Shown: positions 6,656-14,722 of the stretch, piece after piece
Position numbering within the stretch: position 1 is the first letter of the stretch
Layout: each line of letters opens with the position of its first letter
NCBI GenBank assembly: GCA_030685065.1
Contig: JAUXQH010000152.1
Location: 1 to 38,611 of the forward strand
Origin: Pseudomonadota bacterium
Lineage (GTDB): Bacteria; Myxococcota_A; UBA796; SXON01
Length of the DNA: 38,611 nucleotides
Direction: 5' to 3'
Position numbers and translations under genes: made by a program
The notes under the pieces: generated by a model
Databases searched by the model: none
What the model saw: only the letters and a program-made list of their open reading frames with translations
Told to the model about the DNA's origin: nothing

Positions 6656-8497
6656 ATGCCCTCCCTTTCCCTGCTCTTTCTCTCGGCTGCCTGCACCTCC
6701 CCTTCGAACGGGGGCGTCGCTCCGATCCTCGACGGGCCGGGCTTCTTCGACCGCCCCTTCCCCTCGGACACGCGGCGCGTAGACGGGCACCCCGACGTGA
6801 CGGACTTCCCGGGCGCCGGGGACTACCCGCTGGTGGACGCCTACCTCGACGCGGCGACCCAGATCGACGGGTTCGGGACCAACGCCCCGATGTACGTGCG
6901 CTTCGCCGCGCCGCTCGACACCACGCTCCTCCCGAGCCCCGAGGAGTCCCTGACGCTCGAGTCGGCGGTCATGCTCGTCGACGTCGATCGCGACAGCGCC
7001 CACCGAGGAGAGCGGATCCCGCTGACCTTCGAGTGGACCGAGGCCGAAACCACGTTCCAGCCGGGCAACTTCCTGGCCACCGCGCCGGTGTTCGGCTTCC
7101 CGCTCCGCCCGGCCACCACCTATGCGTTGGTGTTCCGCCGTCCGCTCGTGGCCCCGGCGTCGCAAGGGTGGGGCGTCGGCGGCGAGGAGGACCTGCTGCC
7201 GATCGAAGAGACGCTCGCGGGCCTGGGCCTCTCCCCGGACGATGTGTCCCTCGCCGTCCCGTTCACCACCCAGGACCCCGTCGCCGAGACCACGCGGATC
7301 GCGCGCGCCATCGGCGAGGAGATCGGGCTTCCCGTCCTCGACCAGGAGCTCGAGCTGCTCGACTCGCGGGACGCCTACCGCCTGTTCACCGGCACCGTGG
7401 CCGTGCCGGTCTGGCAGCACGGGGATCGACCCTACCGGAACGAAGGCGGCGCCTTCGTCTTCGGAGCGGACGGGGCCCCGGAGATCGCGTTCTGGGAGCG
7501 CGTGAAGTTCGCGCTCACGATCCCGGCGGGCGAGCCGATGCCCGAGGGCGGCTGGCCCGTGGTGCTCTACAGCCACGGGACCGGCGGCGACTACATGACG
7601 TTCTGCGACTCCACGAGCAACGAGGAGGAAGGCACGGTCATGGCCCGCGAGGGTGTGGCGATGATCGGCATCTCCCAGCCGCTCCACGCGGACCGCGCCC
7701 CTCCCGGAACGAGCGCCGAGCTCGACAGCTTCAACTACGCCAATCCGGACGCCGGCCGTACCAACTTCCGGCAGGGCGCGCTCGACCAGGTGTACCTCTC
7801 CGAGCTGCTCACGCGCGGCCAGGCGAGCTTCACGGTCGACGGCGAGACGATCGCGCTCGATCCCGAGCGGGTCGCCTATTTCGGCCACTCCCAGGGCGGT
7901 CTCGTGGGCGCCATCGCCGCACCGTACATGAGCCATGGCGTCCGTGCGGCCGGCTTCTCGGGGACAGGCGGCGGCCTCGCGATGACCGTGGTGCTGCGGA
8001 CGGACCCCCTCCCCTTCGCCGAGGTCATCGCCTCGGTCCTCGCCTTCACCGAGGACGAACATCTCACGACGTTCCACCCGGTCGTCGGCCTGATTCAGAT
8101 GTTGTCCGAGGCGACCGATCCGCTGAACTACGCCCCGTGGTGGTTCGCCGAGGAGCCGAGCTGGGATGCCGAGCCGCTCCCCATCGTGCTCACCGAGGGG
8201 CTGGCGGACGCCGCGACCCCCTCGGTCACCACCGAGGCCCTGGCCGCGGCCGGGCGGGTGCCCGTCGTGGGCCCGGCGGCCACGTCGCCCGAGGCCTTCG
8301 ACCTGCGCGGCCTCGACTCCAAGGACCTGCCGACGTTCGGCAACGCCGTGGACTGGGACCGCGCCGCGATCACCGCGGGGCTCGGCCAGTATCCGGACGA
8401 CGATCACTTCGCGATCTACGACAATCGCGACGCCAGGAAGCTGTACCGGGACTTCCTCGTGACCGCCCTGAATGGCGAGGCCCGGTTCGAGGATTGA
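6656..8497 (+). CDS. Secreted lipoprotein, alpha/beta-hydrolase fold
   Basis: The 613-residue product begins MPSLSLLFLSAACTSPSNG, a short lipoprotein signal with lipobox SAAC. A 250-residue N-terminal region (FFDRPFPSDTRR, PATTYALVF) resembles the beta-rich part seen in large predicted hydrolase lipoproteins of myxobacteria. The hydrolase domain follows: VVLYSHGTGGDYMTF supplies the oxyanion region, GHSQGG holds the probable nucleophile Ser412, an Asp is available in EGLADAATP, and DDDHFAIY near the end supplies the histidine. It is probably a cell-surface esterase or lipase of unknown substrate. It is divergent from the aminotransferase-like gene with 102 bases between. The ATG was chosen because it starts the signal peptide. 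Confidence 0.85.
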   Translation: MPSLSLLFLSAACTSPSNGGVAPILDGPGFFDRPFPSDTRRVDGHPDVTDFPGAGDYPLVDAYLDAATQIDGFGTNAPMYVRFAAPLDTTLLPSPEESLTLESAVMLVDVDRDSAHRGERIPLTFEWTEAETTFQPGNFLATAPVFGFPLRPATTYALVFRRPLVAPASQGWGVGGEEDLLPIEETLAGLGLSPDDVSLAVPFTTQDPVAETTRIARAIGEEIGLPVLDQELELLDSRDAYRLFTGTVAVPVWQHGDRPYRNEGGAFVFGADGAPEIAFWERVKFALTIPAGEPMPEGGWPVVLYSHGTGGDYMTFCDSTSNEEEGTVMAREGVAMIGISQPLHADRAPPGTSAELDSFNYANPDAGRTNFRQGALDQVYLSELLTRGQASFTVDGETIALDPERVAYFGHSQGGLVGAIAAPYMSHGVRAAGFSGTGGGLAMTVVLRTDPLPFAEVIASVLAFTEDEHLTTFHPVVGLIQMLSEATDPLNYAPWWFAEEPSWDAEPLPIVLTEGLADAATPSVTTEALAAAGRVPVVGPAATSPEAFDLRGLDSKDLPTFGNAVDWDRAAITAGLGQYPDDDHFAIYDNRDARKLYRDFLVTALNGEARFED

Positions 8498-8540
8498 GCG
8501 CGTGACGGGGCCGCGGACCGCGCGACGTTAAGAGCGTCCG

Positions 8541-9122
8541 ATGCGAATCCTCCTCGGCGTGACCGGCGGCATCGCCGCCTACAAGAGCTGCGAGATCACG
8601 AGCCTCGCCGTGAAGGCCGGCCACGACGTGCGCGTGATCATGACGGCGAACGCGACGCGCTTCGTGGGGGCGCTCACGTTCGAGGCGCTCTCCGGAAACC
8701 CCGTGCTGCTCGACACCTTCGCGGGGGCTCCCCTCCCGGAGTCCACCAGCGCCATCGACCACATCTCGTGGGCGAAGTGGGCCGAGGTCGTGCTCGTCGC
8801 GCCGCTCTCGGCCAACACGCTGGCCAAGCTCGCGTGCGGGCTCGCGGACGACGCGTTGACCACCGTGCTCATGGCCGTCCCCCGGCCGACGCCGATCGTG
8901 CTCGCGCCGGCGATGAACACGGCGATGTGGGACCACCCGGTCGTTCGTCGCAACCTGGATTGGCTCCAGGCCCTCGATCGCTACGTGCTGGTCGATCCCG
9001 TGAGCAAGCGGCTCGCATGCGGCGACGTCGGGGCGGGCGCGCTGCCCGATCCGTCGGATCTACTCGGGCTCGTCACCACGGCTACAGCTCCGTCGTCTCC
9101 CGTTGCCGTGTCGAGCAGCTGA
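8541..9122 (+). CDS. coaC: Flavoprotein, stand-alone phosphopantothenoylcysteine decarboxylase (CoaC) type
   Basis: The 193-residue product is an FMN-binding flavoprotein of the Dfp/CoaC family, which decarboxylates 4'-phosphopantothenoylcysteine in coenzyme A synthesis. It has GVTGGIAAYKSCEI (6-19), the catalytic His74 in IDHISWAKWAE, LSANTLAKLACGLADD (89-104), PAMNTAMW (123-130) and the substrate-clamp Cys160 in ACGDVGAGALPDP. In bifunctional CoaBC proteins the flap usually reads CGDxGxGRM; here GALPD replaces it. There is no CoaB domain after it, so it is either a monofunctional CoaC or a related flavoprotein decarboxylase. The next gene starts 39 bases later on the same strand. Confidence 0.85.
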   Translation: MRILLGVTGGIAAYKSCEITSLAVKAGHDVRVIMTANATRFVGALTFEALSGNPVLLDTFAGAPLPESTSAIDHISWAKWAEVVLVAPLSANTLAKLACGLADDALTTVLMAVPRPTPIVLAPAMNTAMWDHPVVRRNLDWLQALDRYVLVDPVSKRLACGDVGAGALPDPSDLLGLVTTATAPSSPVAVSSS

Positions 9123-9161
9123 TCCTACCTTCGTCCGGCTCCTGGAGCTCGTTCGCGCACC

Positions 9162-10058
9162 ATGCTCGTCGATCGGATCGGAAACACGCCGCTTGTCCGG
9201 CTCCGCCACATCCTCGACGGCGTCGTGCCGCCCGAGGTGGAGATCTGGGCCAAGCTCGAGTGGTTCAACCCGGGCGGCTCCGTGAAGGATCGCGCCGCCT
9301 GGGCGATGATCCGGGACGCGGAGTCGAGCGGACGCCTCCTGCCCGGCATGCGCCTGCTCGACTCCTCCTCCGGCAACACGGGCATCGCGTACGGGATGAT
9401 CGCGGCGGCCCGCGGACACGCGCTCACGCTCTGCCTCCCCGCGAACGCCAACCGCGAGCGGAAGAAGATCCTGCGCGCCTTCGGGGTCGAGGTCATCGAG
9501 ACCGACCCCCTCGAGGGCAGCGACGGCGCGATCCGCCGCGCGCGCGAGCTGGTGGCCGAGCACCCCGACCTGTACCTGTACCTCGACCAGTACAGCAACG
9601 CCGCCAACTGGCGCGCCCACTACGAGACCACCGCGCCCGAGATCTGGCGGGATACCGGCGGCCGAGTCACCCACTGGGTGTCGGCGCTCGGAACCACGGG
9701 CACGTTCACCGGCACCAGCCGGCGTCTGAAGGAGTACGACCCGCGCATCCTGTGCGTGTCCGTGCAGCCAGACTCCCCCTTTCATGGCCTCGAGGGTCTC
9801 AAGCACCTCGAGAGCGCGATCGTCCCCGCGATCTACGATGCGTCCCTCGCGGACGCCGACCTGGGCGCGCCCACCGAGGCCTCGATCCTGCTGATGCGCC
9901 GCCTCGCCCGCGAGGAGGGGATGCTCGTGGGCGTCTCCTCGGGCGCGGCGCTCTGGGGCGCGATCGAGGTCGCGCGGCAGCTCGACCGCGGCGTCGTCGT
10001 CACCCTCTTCCCCGACTCCGGCGAGCGCTACCTCTCCGAGGAGCACTTGTGGCCTTGA
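9162..10058 (+). CDS. cysM: PLP-dependent cysteine synthase, CysM type
   Basis: The 298-residue product is a fold-type II PLP enzyme. It has GNTPLVRL (7-14), NPGGSVKDRAA with the Schiff-base Lys42, SSSGNTGIA (68-76), the phosphate loop ALGTTGTFTG, and SSGAALWGA near the end. The family makes cysteine from an activated serine (O-acetyl- or O-phosphoserine) and a sulfur donor. Here the stop overlaps the GTG of a JAMM protease gene, and a carrier protein and E1 gene follow. By analogy with mycobacterial CysM/Mec/CysO, the likely donor is a carrier thiocarboxylate rather than free sulfide. The donor is inferred from context; the acceptor cannot be read from the sequence. Confidence 0.92.
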   Translation: MLVDRIGNTPLVRLRHILDGVVPPEVEIWAKLEWFNPGGSVKDRAAWAMIRDAESSGRLLPGMRLLDSSSGNTGIAYGMIAAARGHALTLCLPANANRERKKILRAFGVEVIETDPLEGSDGAIRRARELVAEHPDLYLYLDQYSNAANWRAHYETTAPEIWRDTGGRVTHWVSALGTTGTFTGTSRRLKEYDPRILCVSVQPDSPFHGLEGLKHLESAIVPAIYDASLADADLGAPTEASILLMRRLAREEGMLVGVSSGAALWGAIEVARQLDRGVVVTLFPDSGERYLSEEHLWP

Positions 10059-10468
10059 TCCTCCCCCCGCCCGAGCTCGCCCGCGTACACGCGCACGCCG
10101 TCAGCGGCTACCCACACGAGGTGGTCGGCATCCTCGCGGGCAACCGCGGGACGAACGTCGTCACCCACGTCGTGTCGCTCGTCAACGAGCGCGCCGACAG
10201 CCCCGCCAACCGGTACCAGGTCAGCGCGTTGGTGCTCCATCGGGCCGAACAGGCGCTCGAGGCGGAGGGCCTCGAGGTCGTCGGCTACTACCACTCCCAC
10301 CCCGATCATCCCGCGCGGTACTCCGATTTCGATCGTGACCACGCGCTTCCGAACATGAGCTACGTCATCACCTCGGTGATGGCGGGGTCCATCGCCGACA
10401 CCCGCTCCTGGCGCCTGCGCGACGACCGCGCCGCCATGGACGAAGAGCTCATCCGCACCGAGGACTGA
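10049..10468 (+). CDS. mec: JAMM/MPN+ metalloprotease (Mec-like)
   Basis: This 139-residue zinc peptidase has the complete JAMM signature. Glu24 lies in PHEVVGILAG, and HSHPDHPARYSDFD follows with His82, His84, Ser92 and Asp95 in exact H-x-H-x7-S-x2-D spacing. Relatives (Mec in mycobacteria, QbsD, HcyD) cleave after the Gly-Gly of a small ubiquitin-like sulfur carrier, either to release a cysteine adduct or to remove extra C-terminal residues. The start is a GTG that overlaps the cysM stop, giving translational coupling; a TTG two codons downstream is a weaker alternative. The carrier gene follows after five bases. Confidence 0.92.
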   Translation: MALILPPPELARVHAHAVSGYPHEVVGILAGNRGTNVVTHVVSLVNERADSPANRYQVSALVLHRAEQALEAEGLEVVGYYHSHPDHPARYSDFDRDHALPNMSYVITSVMAGSIADTRSWRLRDDRAAMDEELIRTED

Positions 10469-10473
10469 CCCCC

Positions 10474-10755
10474 ATGGCCATCTCCATCTCGATCCCCTCG
10501 GCGCTCCGCGCCTACACCGACGGCAAGCCGAGCGTGTCGGTCGACGCCACCACCGCGGGCCAGGCCCTCGACGCCCTCACCTCGGGCTACCCGGGGCTCG
10601 CGAAGCACCTCCGGGACGCCGAAGGGAAGCTCCGCAGCTTCGTGAACGTGTACCTCAACGACGAGGACATCCGCCACCTCCAGAAGGACGCCACCGCGCT
10701 GAAGGAAGGGGACACCCTCATCATCGTGCCGTCCATCGCGGGCGGCTTCCGGTGA
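10474..10755 (+). CDS. cysO: MoaD/ThiS-family sulfur carrier protein (CysO-like) with a C-terminal Phe-Arg extension
   Basis: The 93-residue beta-grasp protein has the MoaD/ThiS pattern: SISIPSALRAYTDG at the start, VDATTAGQALDALTSGYPGL, FVNVYLNDEDIR and EGDTLIIVPSIAGG at the end. In active carriers the C-terminus is Gly-Gly, which is adenylated and converted to thiocarboxylate. Here two further residues, Phe92-Arg93, follow Gly90-Gly91. The JAMM protease encoded immediately upstream is the obvious trimming enzyme, as for QbsE/QbsD and HcyS/HcyD. The stop TGA overlaps the GTG start of the E1-like gene. Role is inferred from the operon. Confidence 0.9.
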   Translation: MAISISIPSALRAYTDGKPSVSVDATTAGQALDALTSGYPGLAKHLRDAEGKLRSFVNVYLNDEDIRHLQKDATALKEGDTLIIVPSIAGGFR

Positions 10756-11903
10756 GCGCCCCCCTCACGAACGAGGAGATCGCCCGCTACTCGCGGCACC
10801 TCATCCTGCCCGAGGTGGGCATGGCGGGGCAGCAGAAGCTGAAGAACGCCAGCGTGCTCTGCGTGGGCACAGGCGGGCTCGGCTCCCCCCTGCTGCTCTA
10901 CCTGGCGGCGGCCGGGGTCGGGCGCATCGGCATCGTCGACTTCGACGAGGTGGACGCGTCGAACCTGCACCGGCAGATCATCCACGGCACCTCCTCGATC
11001 GGGAAGCCGAAGGTGATCTCCGCGCGGGATCGCATCCTCGACATCAACCCGCACGTGCAGGTGGATCTGTACGAGGAGCCCCTCACCAGCGAGAACGCGC
11101 TCCGCATCGGCGCCCCGTACGACGTCATCGTGGACGGTACGGACAACTTCCCCACGCGCTACCTCGTCAACGACGCCTGCGTGATCCTCGGGAAGCCGAA
11201 TGTCTACGGGTCGATCTTCCGGTTCGAGGGGCAGGCCACGGTGTTCAACTACCAGGGCGGCCCCAACTACCGCGACCTGTACCCCGAGCCCCCTCCCCCC
11301 GGCCTCGTCCCCTCCTGCGCCGAGGGCGGCGTCCTCGGCGTGCTGCCTGGGATCGTGGGCACCATCCAGGCCACCGAGACGCTCAAGATCCTGCTTGGAG
11401 TCGGCACCACCCTCTCGGGGCGGCTCCTGCTCTTCGACGCGCTCACCATGAAGTTCCGCGAGCTCAAGCTCCGGCGCGATCCCGACGCGCCGAAGATCGA
11501 GCACCTCATCGACTACGATCAATTCTGCGGCGTCCCCAAGGGGGAGACGCCCCGTGAGGAGGCCCCCGTGATCCAGTCCGAGTCGTTCGGCCGCATCTCC
11601 GTCGACGAGGCCGCGCGGCGCCTCTCCGAGGGGTGGAAGCCCTTCGTGCTGGACGTGCGTAACGACGCCGAAGCCGCCATCGTGCGCTTCCCGTTCGCGG
11701 ACGCCCTCATCCCGCACACGGAGGTGGGCAGCCGCCTCGCCGAGATCCCGAAGGACCGGGAGATCCTCGTGCACTGCAAGCTCGGCGGGCGCTCCTCGCA
11801 AGCCGCGGCGGTGCTCGCCCAGAACGGCTACCGGGCCATCAACCTCGAAGGTGGGATCGTCGCCTGGGCCAAGCAAATCGACACGAGCATGCCCGTCTAC
11901 TGA
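10752..11903 (+). CDS. moeZ: E1-like adenylyltransferase-sulfurtransferase (MoeB/ThiF domain plus rhodanese, MoeZ type)
   Basis: The 383-residue fusion activates the C-terminal glycine of a MoaD/ThiS carrier with ATP and loads sulfur onto it. The N-terminal domain has the Arg finger RYSRHLILPEVG, nucleotide loop GTGGLGSP (39-46), IVDFDEVDASNLHRQ (61-75), DGTDNFPTRY (128-137) and Cys189 in PSCAEGGVLGVLPG. The C-terminal rhodanese domain (about 275-383) has catalytic Cys342 in VHCKLGGRSS. The zinc CxxC pairs of E. coli MoeB are not seen, as in the MoeZ subfamily. The GTG start shares bases with the carrier stop. It is the last gene of the four-gene sulfur-transfer unit. Confidence 0.93.
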   Translation: MSAPLTNEEIARYSRHLILPEVGMAGQQKLKNASVLCVGTGGLGSPLLLYLAAAGVGRIGIVDFDEVDASNLHRQIIHGTSSIGKPKVISARDRILDINPHVQVDLYEEPLTSENALRIGAPYDVIVDGTDNFPTRYLVNDACVILGKPNVYGSIFRFEGQATVFNYQGGPNYRDLYPEPPPPGLVPSCAEGGVLGVLPGIVGTIQATETLKILLGVGTTLSGRLLLFDALTMKFRELKLRRDPDAPKIEHLIDYDQFCGVPKGETPREEAPVIQSESFGRISVDEAARRLSEGWKPFVLDVRNDAEAAIVRFPFADALIPHTEVGSRLAEIPKDREILVHCKLGGRSSQAAAVLAQNGYRAINLEGGIVAWAKQIDTSMPVY

Positions 11904-11927
11904 CCGTGAGATAGCGTGCGGACGATC

Positions 11928-12890
11928 ATGATCCGCACGCACATCCTCTATGACGACGGCCGGGTGGACTGCGACGCGTCCCCCGAGACGACGCAGTCGC
12001 CTCCCCCGAACGCGACGGTGTGGGTCGACCTGCTCGCCCCGACCCCGGAGGAGCTGAAGCTCCTCTCGGAGCTGTGGCAGTTCCATCCGCTCGCGGTCGA
12101 GGACGTGACGCATCTGCAGAAGCGTTCGAAGTACGAGCGCTACCCGACGCACGGGTTCCTCGTCACGCAAGCCCTCGATCGGACCACCGCGAACGATCCG
12201 CTCGACACGGTGCCGATCTCCGTGTTTCTGCGCCCGCCCTTGGTGGTGAGCGTGCGGCCGAAGAACGTCGCGGCGGTCGACAAGGTGGTCCAGGCGCTGG
12301 CCACGTACCCGGAGCGCGTCGGGAGCCACGCCGATCGGCTCGTCCATGCGCTCGTCGACGCGGTGATCGACGAGTACACGGTGACCCTCTACGAGTTCGA
12401 GGAGCGGGTGGACGCCCTCGAGGCGCAGGCCACCCGAAGCCACGAGCTGAGCCCCGTCGAGGAGCTCGTCCGGGTCCGTCGCGATCTGCTGATGCTGCGT
12501 CGCATGACCCTGCCTCAGATCGAGGTCGTCCGCCGCTTCGTCGACGCCGAACCCGCGGAGCTCGGCGGCGCCGCGCGCATCTACTTTCGCGACGTGCTCG
12601 ACCACCTCGCCATCATCGTGGACCAGACCAACCTGCTGCTCGAGGTGTGCAACGGCACGCTCCAGGTCCACAGCAACGCGTCGAACGAGCGCCTGAACAA
12701 GGTCATGAAGTACCTGGCGATCGTGAGCACGCTCCTGCTCCCGATGACGGTGATCTCCGGCATCTTCGGGATGAACTTCGACGTGATCCCCATCGCCCAC
12801 CAGGTGTACGGGTTCTGGATGGCCGTGGGCATGATGCTGATGTCCGCAGTGATCCTACTGGGTGTCTTCCGGGTCCGTCGCTGGTTCTGA
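11928..12890 (+). CDS. corA: CorA-family magnesium/divalent cation transporter
   Basis: The 320-residue product has the CorA architecture: a cytoplasmic alpha/beta N-terminal domain (VWVDLLAPTPEEL, HPLAVEDVTHLQKRSKYE), a long helical region with many Glu/Arg residues, and two C-terminal membrane segments. The first segment ends in the selectivity motif GMN (IFGMNFDVIP) and the second is GFWMAVGMMLMSAVILLGVF, followed by a basic tail RVRRWF. Members are pentameric inner-membrane channels for Mg2+, Co2+ or Ni2+. An in-frame GTG at 11916 is an equally possible start; no ribosome site is clear for either. It begins 24 bases after moeZ and may be read from the same transcript without a functional link. 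Confidence 0.9.
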   Translation: MIRTHILYDDGRVDCDASPETTQSPPPNATVWVDLLAPTPEELKLLSELWQFHPLAVEDVTHLQKRSKYERYPTHGFLVTQALDRTTANDPLDTVPISVFLRPPLVVSVRPKNVAAVDKVVQALATYPERVGSHADRLVHALVDAVIDEYTVTLYEFEERVDALEAQATRSHELSPVEELVRVRRDLLMLRRMTLPQIEVVRRFVDAEPAELGGAARIYFRDVLDHLAIIVDQTNLLLEVCNGTLQVHSNASNERLNKVMKYLAIVSTLLLPMTVISGIFGMNFDVIPIAHQVYGFWMAVGMMLMSAVILLGVFRVRRWF

Positions 12891-12936
12891 CCCCGCGACG
12901 CGCGTTATCCGGCACCTTTCAGTCTCCGGAAATCGG

Positions 12937-12985
12937 CTTCTCAGAGCTTCCTCAGAGAGCTTCTTCAGAGAACTTCTTCAGAGCG
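12937..12985. repeat. Four-copy tandem repeat of about 13 bp upstream of the trpD-like gene
   Basis: Units read CTTCTCAGAG, CTTCCTCAGAGAG, CTTCTTCAGAGAA and CTTCTTCAGAGCG, so three are 13 bp and the first is 10 bp. The array ends ten bases before the TTG start of the TrpD-like gene and directly abuts its probable ribosome site GAGGG. It is pyrimidine-rich and stands out from the surrounding GC-rich DNA. It could be slippage-prone spacer DNA or a binding array; no role is shown. Confidence 0.8.
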
Positions 12986-12995
12986 AGGGCGCGCC

Positions 12996-14069
12996 TTGTC
13001 CACACAGGATCGGTCGACAGACGGTTTGCGGTCGGGCGGCGCGTTCGAACCGAACGAGCTGGCCGAGCTGCTCGAGTCGCTGTACGCGGGCGGAGACGCC
13101 ACGTCGGCCTTCGCCGCCCTGGAGAGCGCGCAGCCGGTCGTCACCGCGGAGCTGCTCGTCGCGGGCGCCTCGGTCCTCCGTCGGCACGCCGCCGAGGTGC
13201 GCACCCCCCCGAATCGGGCCCCCGTCGACATCGCCGTGGCGGGCCCTCGGGACGAGAGCCTCCTCGATCTCACGATCGGCGCCGCGATCCTCGTCGCGGC
13301 TTGCGACGGCACCGCCGCGCAGTCCGGCCTGCTGGCCGACCGTACGGGCGGAGAAGCGCTGCTCCACGCCCTCGGGCTGCCCGTGCAGGAAACCGCACAG
13401 GCCGCCTATGACGCGCTCGAGCGCAGCGGGTCCGCCTGGCTCCCGGGGGAGCGCTTTCACCCAGGGCCGACCGCGCGCGTGCTCCGCCTCGGCGCGGCGT
13501 CGCCGTGGCTCGGCCTGCTCGGGCCCCTGGTCAACCCCTCGGCGCCGAGCTGCCACGTGGTGGGCGTGCGCGATCCGGCCCACACCGAGCCCCTCGCGCG
13601 CGCGTTGGGCCTCCTCGGGGCAGAGTCCGCGCTCGTCCTGACCTACGGAGGGTTCCTCTCCTCGGGGGCCAGCACCGAGACGAGCGGCCACCGGTGGGTC
13701 GACGGCCGCGTCACCAGCTTCAGCCACCCCGCCAGCACCCGTCCCGTCGATCTGTCGCCCAGCGGCGGCGCCACGGTCGACGCCGCGCGGCTCGAGTCGG
13801 TCTTCGAGGGCCTCAAGGGCCCCCTGGCCGACGCCCTGGCGCTCAATGCGGGGGCGGCGCTCTGGATCGGCGGCGTGCTCCCGACGTTCGCGGAGGCGTG
13901 TCGGTGGGCGCGCAGCCGCCTCGCCCAGAAGGTCGAGCTCTCCGACTTCTGCGTGGACCCTCCGGTCACTTCTCCGATTCGAACATCCCCCGTACCCGAC
14001 TCCACCAGTCGCCGGAGTCCTCATCTCCCTCGGGGCGGGACACGGCGACCGCGGGATCGGAGAGGATGA
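12996..14069 (+). CDS. Anthranilate phosphoribosyltransferase-like (TrpD-fold) protein with degenerate active site
   Basis: The 357-residue product aligns with TrpD-type nucleoside phosphorylase-fold proteins. It has DLTIGAAILVAACDGTAAQSG, GGEALLHALGLPV, and the conserved LLGPLVNPSAPSCHVVGV (174-191). The PRPP/Mg loop that should read GTGGD is VAGPRD (81-86), and the family KHGNRS-type segment is QSGLLADRTGG, so classical catalysis is unlikely. This resembles the TrpD2/YbiB situation, where the fold is reused without transferase activity. The start is a TTG with GAGGG upstream. The last 35 or so residues are low complexity and lie antisense to the PRC-barrel gene, as if the original stop had been lost. 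No other trp genes are near. Confidence 0.75.
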   Translation: MSTQDRSTDGLRSGGAFEPNELAELLESLYAGGDATSAFAALESAQPVVTAELLVAGASVLRRHAAEVRTPPNRAPVDIAVAGPRDESLLDLTIGAAILVAACDGTAAQSGLLADRTGGEALLHALGLPVQETAQAAYDALERSGSAWLPGERFHPGPTARVLRLGAASPWLGLLGPLVNPSAPSCHVVGVRDPAHTEPLARALGLLGAESALVLTYGGFLSSGASTETSGHRWVDGRVTSFSHPASTRPVDLSPSGGATVDAARLESVFEGLKGPLADALALNAGAALWIGGVLPTFAEACRWARSRLAQKVELSDFCVDPPVTSPIRTSPVPDSTSRRSPHLPRGGTRRPRDRRG

Positions 14070-14499
14070 CGGTGTCCCGACCGACCGCGACGCGGTCGTC
14101 GAACACCACGACCCGCCCGCCGTCGAGCAGGAGCGCCGTCACCCGGGGCGGCTCGAGCGCGATCAGGAAGTCCTCGACGGAGCCGAGCCCGGCGCCCCGG
14201 CGTGACATCACCTTGGTGCCCTTGTACTCGGACGCCCAGGTGCGGCCCTCCGCGTGCCCGCGGGCCGCGCCGGTCCACTCGATCGCGGCTTCCGCCGTAA
14301 CGTAGACGAGGTCGCGACCTAGTCGCACCAACGCGCTCGCGGGCACGCCGCCGGTCTTCGAGAACACGCCCTGCTTCAACCGGGCGCCGTAGACCCTCCC
14401 GGTCTCGAGGTCGAACTGGAAGTCATCGAACTTCCCGACCAGCGCGCCTTCCGCGAGCGTGGCCACCGGCATTCCCTGCGCTTTCTTGAAGCTCTTCAT
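13966..14499 (-). CDS. PRC-barrel domain protein
   Basis: The 177-residue cytoplasmic product has a PRC-barrel-like N-terminal half (GALVGKFDDFQFDLETGRV, VYGARLKQ) and a second similar segment (KGTKVMSRRGAGLGSVEDF, VTALLLDGGRVVVF). PRC-barrel domains occur in RimM, photosynthetic reaction centre H subunits and many proteins of unknown role, and often bind other proteins. The C-terminal tail is acidic with EDSGDWWSRVRGMFESEK. The ATG has a strong purine-rich ribosome site (GGGAGGGGGAG). It overlaps the convergent trpD-like gene by about 100 bases, which is unusually long. Function unknown. Confidence 0.8.
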   Translation of the reverse strand: MKSFKKAQGMPVATLAEGALVGKFDDFQFDLETGRVYGARLKQGVFSKTGGVPASALVRLGRDLVYVTAEAAIEWTGAARGHAEGRTWASEYKGTKVMSRRGAGLGSVEDFLIALEPPRVTALLLDGGRVVVFDDRVAVGRDTVILSDPAVAVSRPEGDEDSGDWWSRVRGMFESEK

Positions 14500-14722
14500 C
14501 TCCCCCTCCCTTCGCGCGCACGCCCGCCCCGCGCCACTCGCCGGGGCGGAGCGCCACCAGATCCATCCGGTTCTTGCGCGCATAGTGACGCGCCGACCAC
14601 TCGCCGGGCGCGAGCAGAAAGAGCCGGAGAGAGGCCAAGCGCGACCACATGCCTCAATCTATCCGCGACGGTGGCCCTCGGTGCCGCCCGATGCAGAACC
14701 GGGCCGCGTGTTAGCCCGGCCG

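Noticed and set aside
6634..8505. Long plus-strand frame overlapping the hydrolase lipoprotein in another phase
   Set aside because: The translation is Arg/Pro/Gly-rich and has no motif, while the other phase contains a lipobox and GHSQGG.
10587..12800. Long minus-strand frame opposite the carrier, E1 and CorA genes
   Set aside because: It is His/Asp/Val-rich antisense translation with no domain, and all three sense genes are well supported.
14423..14650. Small minus-strand frame upstream of the PRC-barrel gene (MWSRLASLRLFLLAPGEW start)
   Set aside because: The N-terminus looks plausible, but it overlaps the PRC gene by 77 bases in another phase and its second half is low complexity. Not enough evidence.
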